Positions 22,415 to 22,415 of a stretch of 22,415 bases of DNA are shown here, piece after piece (positions within the stretch are counted from its first letter, which is position 1; each line of letters opens with the position of its first letter). Source of the stretch: Gammaproteobacteria bacterium (GTDB lineage Bacteria; Pseudomonadota; Gammaproteobacteria; Pseudomonadales; M0112); NCBI GenBank assembly GCA_006227085.1, contig SBFY01000047.1:1-22415 (forward strand). Reading direction: 5' to 3'. The translations under genes were made by a program, and so were the position numbers. The notes beneath the pieces are model-generated. The model was not told the origin of the DNA. It did no database searches and was given only the letters and a program-made list of their open reading frames with translations.

Positions 22415-22415
22415 C

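Overview
The window reads as chromosomal core DNA of a Gammaproteobacterium with moderately high GC. The evidence is gene order. The order bpt-infA-clpA-clpS-csp-icd followed by nudJ-mnmA-hflD-purB is the arrangement known from Pseudomonas, with E. coli-like pieces: rluE beside icd, and uvrY-uvrC-pgsA-cysT-leuZ. Protein lengths are close to the E. coli or Pseudomonas orthologues. No genus can be named from the sequence alone. Coding density is very high; no gene-free stretch exceeds 300 bases, and the largest is the 211 bp between katG and the tRNA genes.

Layout. (1) 1-3656: end of the leucyltransferase gene bpt, infA, a bidirectional terminator, then clpA and clpS on the minus strand and a divergent cold-shock gene. 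Bpt, ClpS and ClpA together make up the bacterial N-degron route. (2) 3750-9321: icd (minus) divergent from a tightly coupled plus-strand operon rluE-nudJ-mnmA-hflD, in which each junction is an ATGA overlap, then purB behind its own strong ribosome site. (3) 9334-11871: a GNAT/PLD-like protein of unknown function, overlapping tail to tail with a minus-strand trio of envelope genes (DUF2878 membrane protein, chalcone-isomerase-like secreted protein, DUF3833 lipoprotein). (4) 11989-15642: an acyl-CoA dehydrogenase, a short-chain dehydrogenase coupled to a HIT hydrolase, and an unrecognised four-helix membrane protein. (5) 15694-17889: catalase-peroxidase katG. (6) 18101-21452: minus-strand cluster uvrY (gacA)-uvrC-pgsA, then tRNA-Cys(GCA) and tRNA-Leu(UAA), which have a promoter of their own. 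(7) 21571-22415: a HigB/HigA-like toxin-antitoxin operon with its own promoter-operator and terminator, abutting the truncated N-terminus of a REP-associated (Y1 family) transposase.

Most of the window is conserved housekeeping. The less ordinary parts are the right-hand toxin-antitoxin/transposase junction, where the toxin mRNA looks nearly leaderless, the 72-base tail-to-tail overlap at 10192-10263, the orphan DUF2878/chalcone/DUF3833 trio, an altered DGG motif in UvrC, several perfect inverted repeats in short intergenic gaps, and the unknown membrane protein at 14659-15642. I saw no convincing wholly new multi-gene system.
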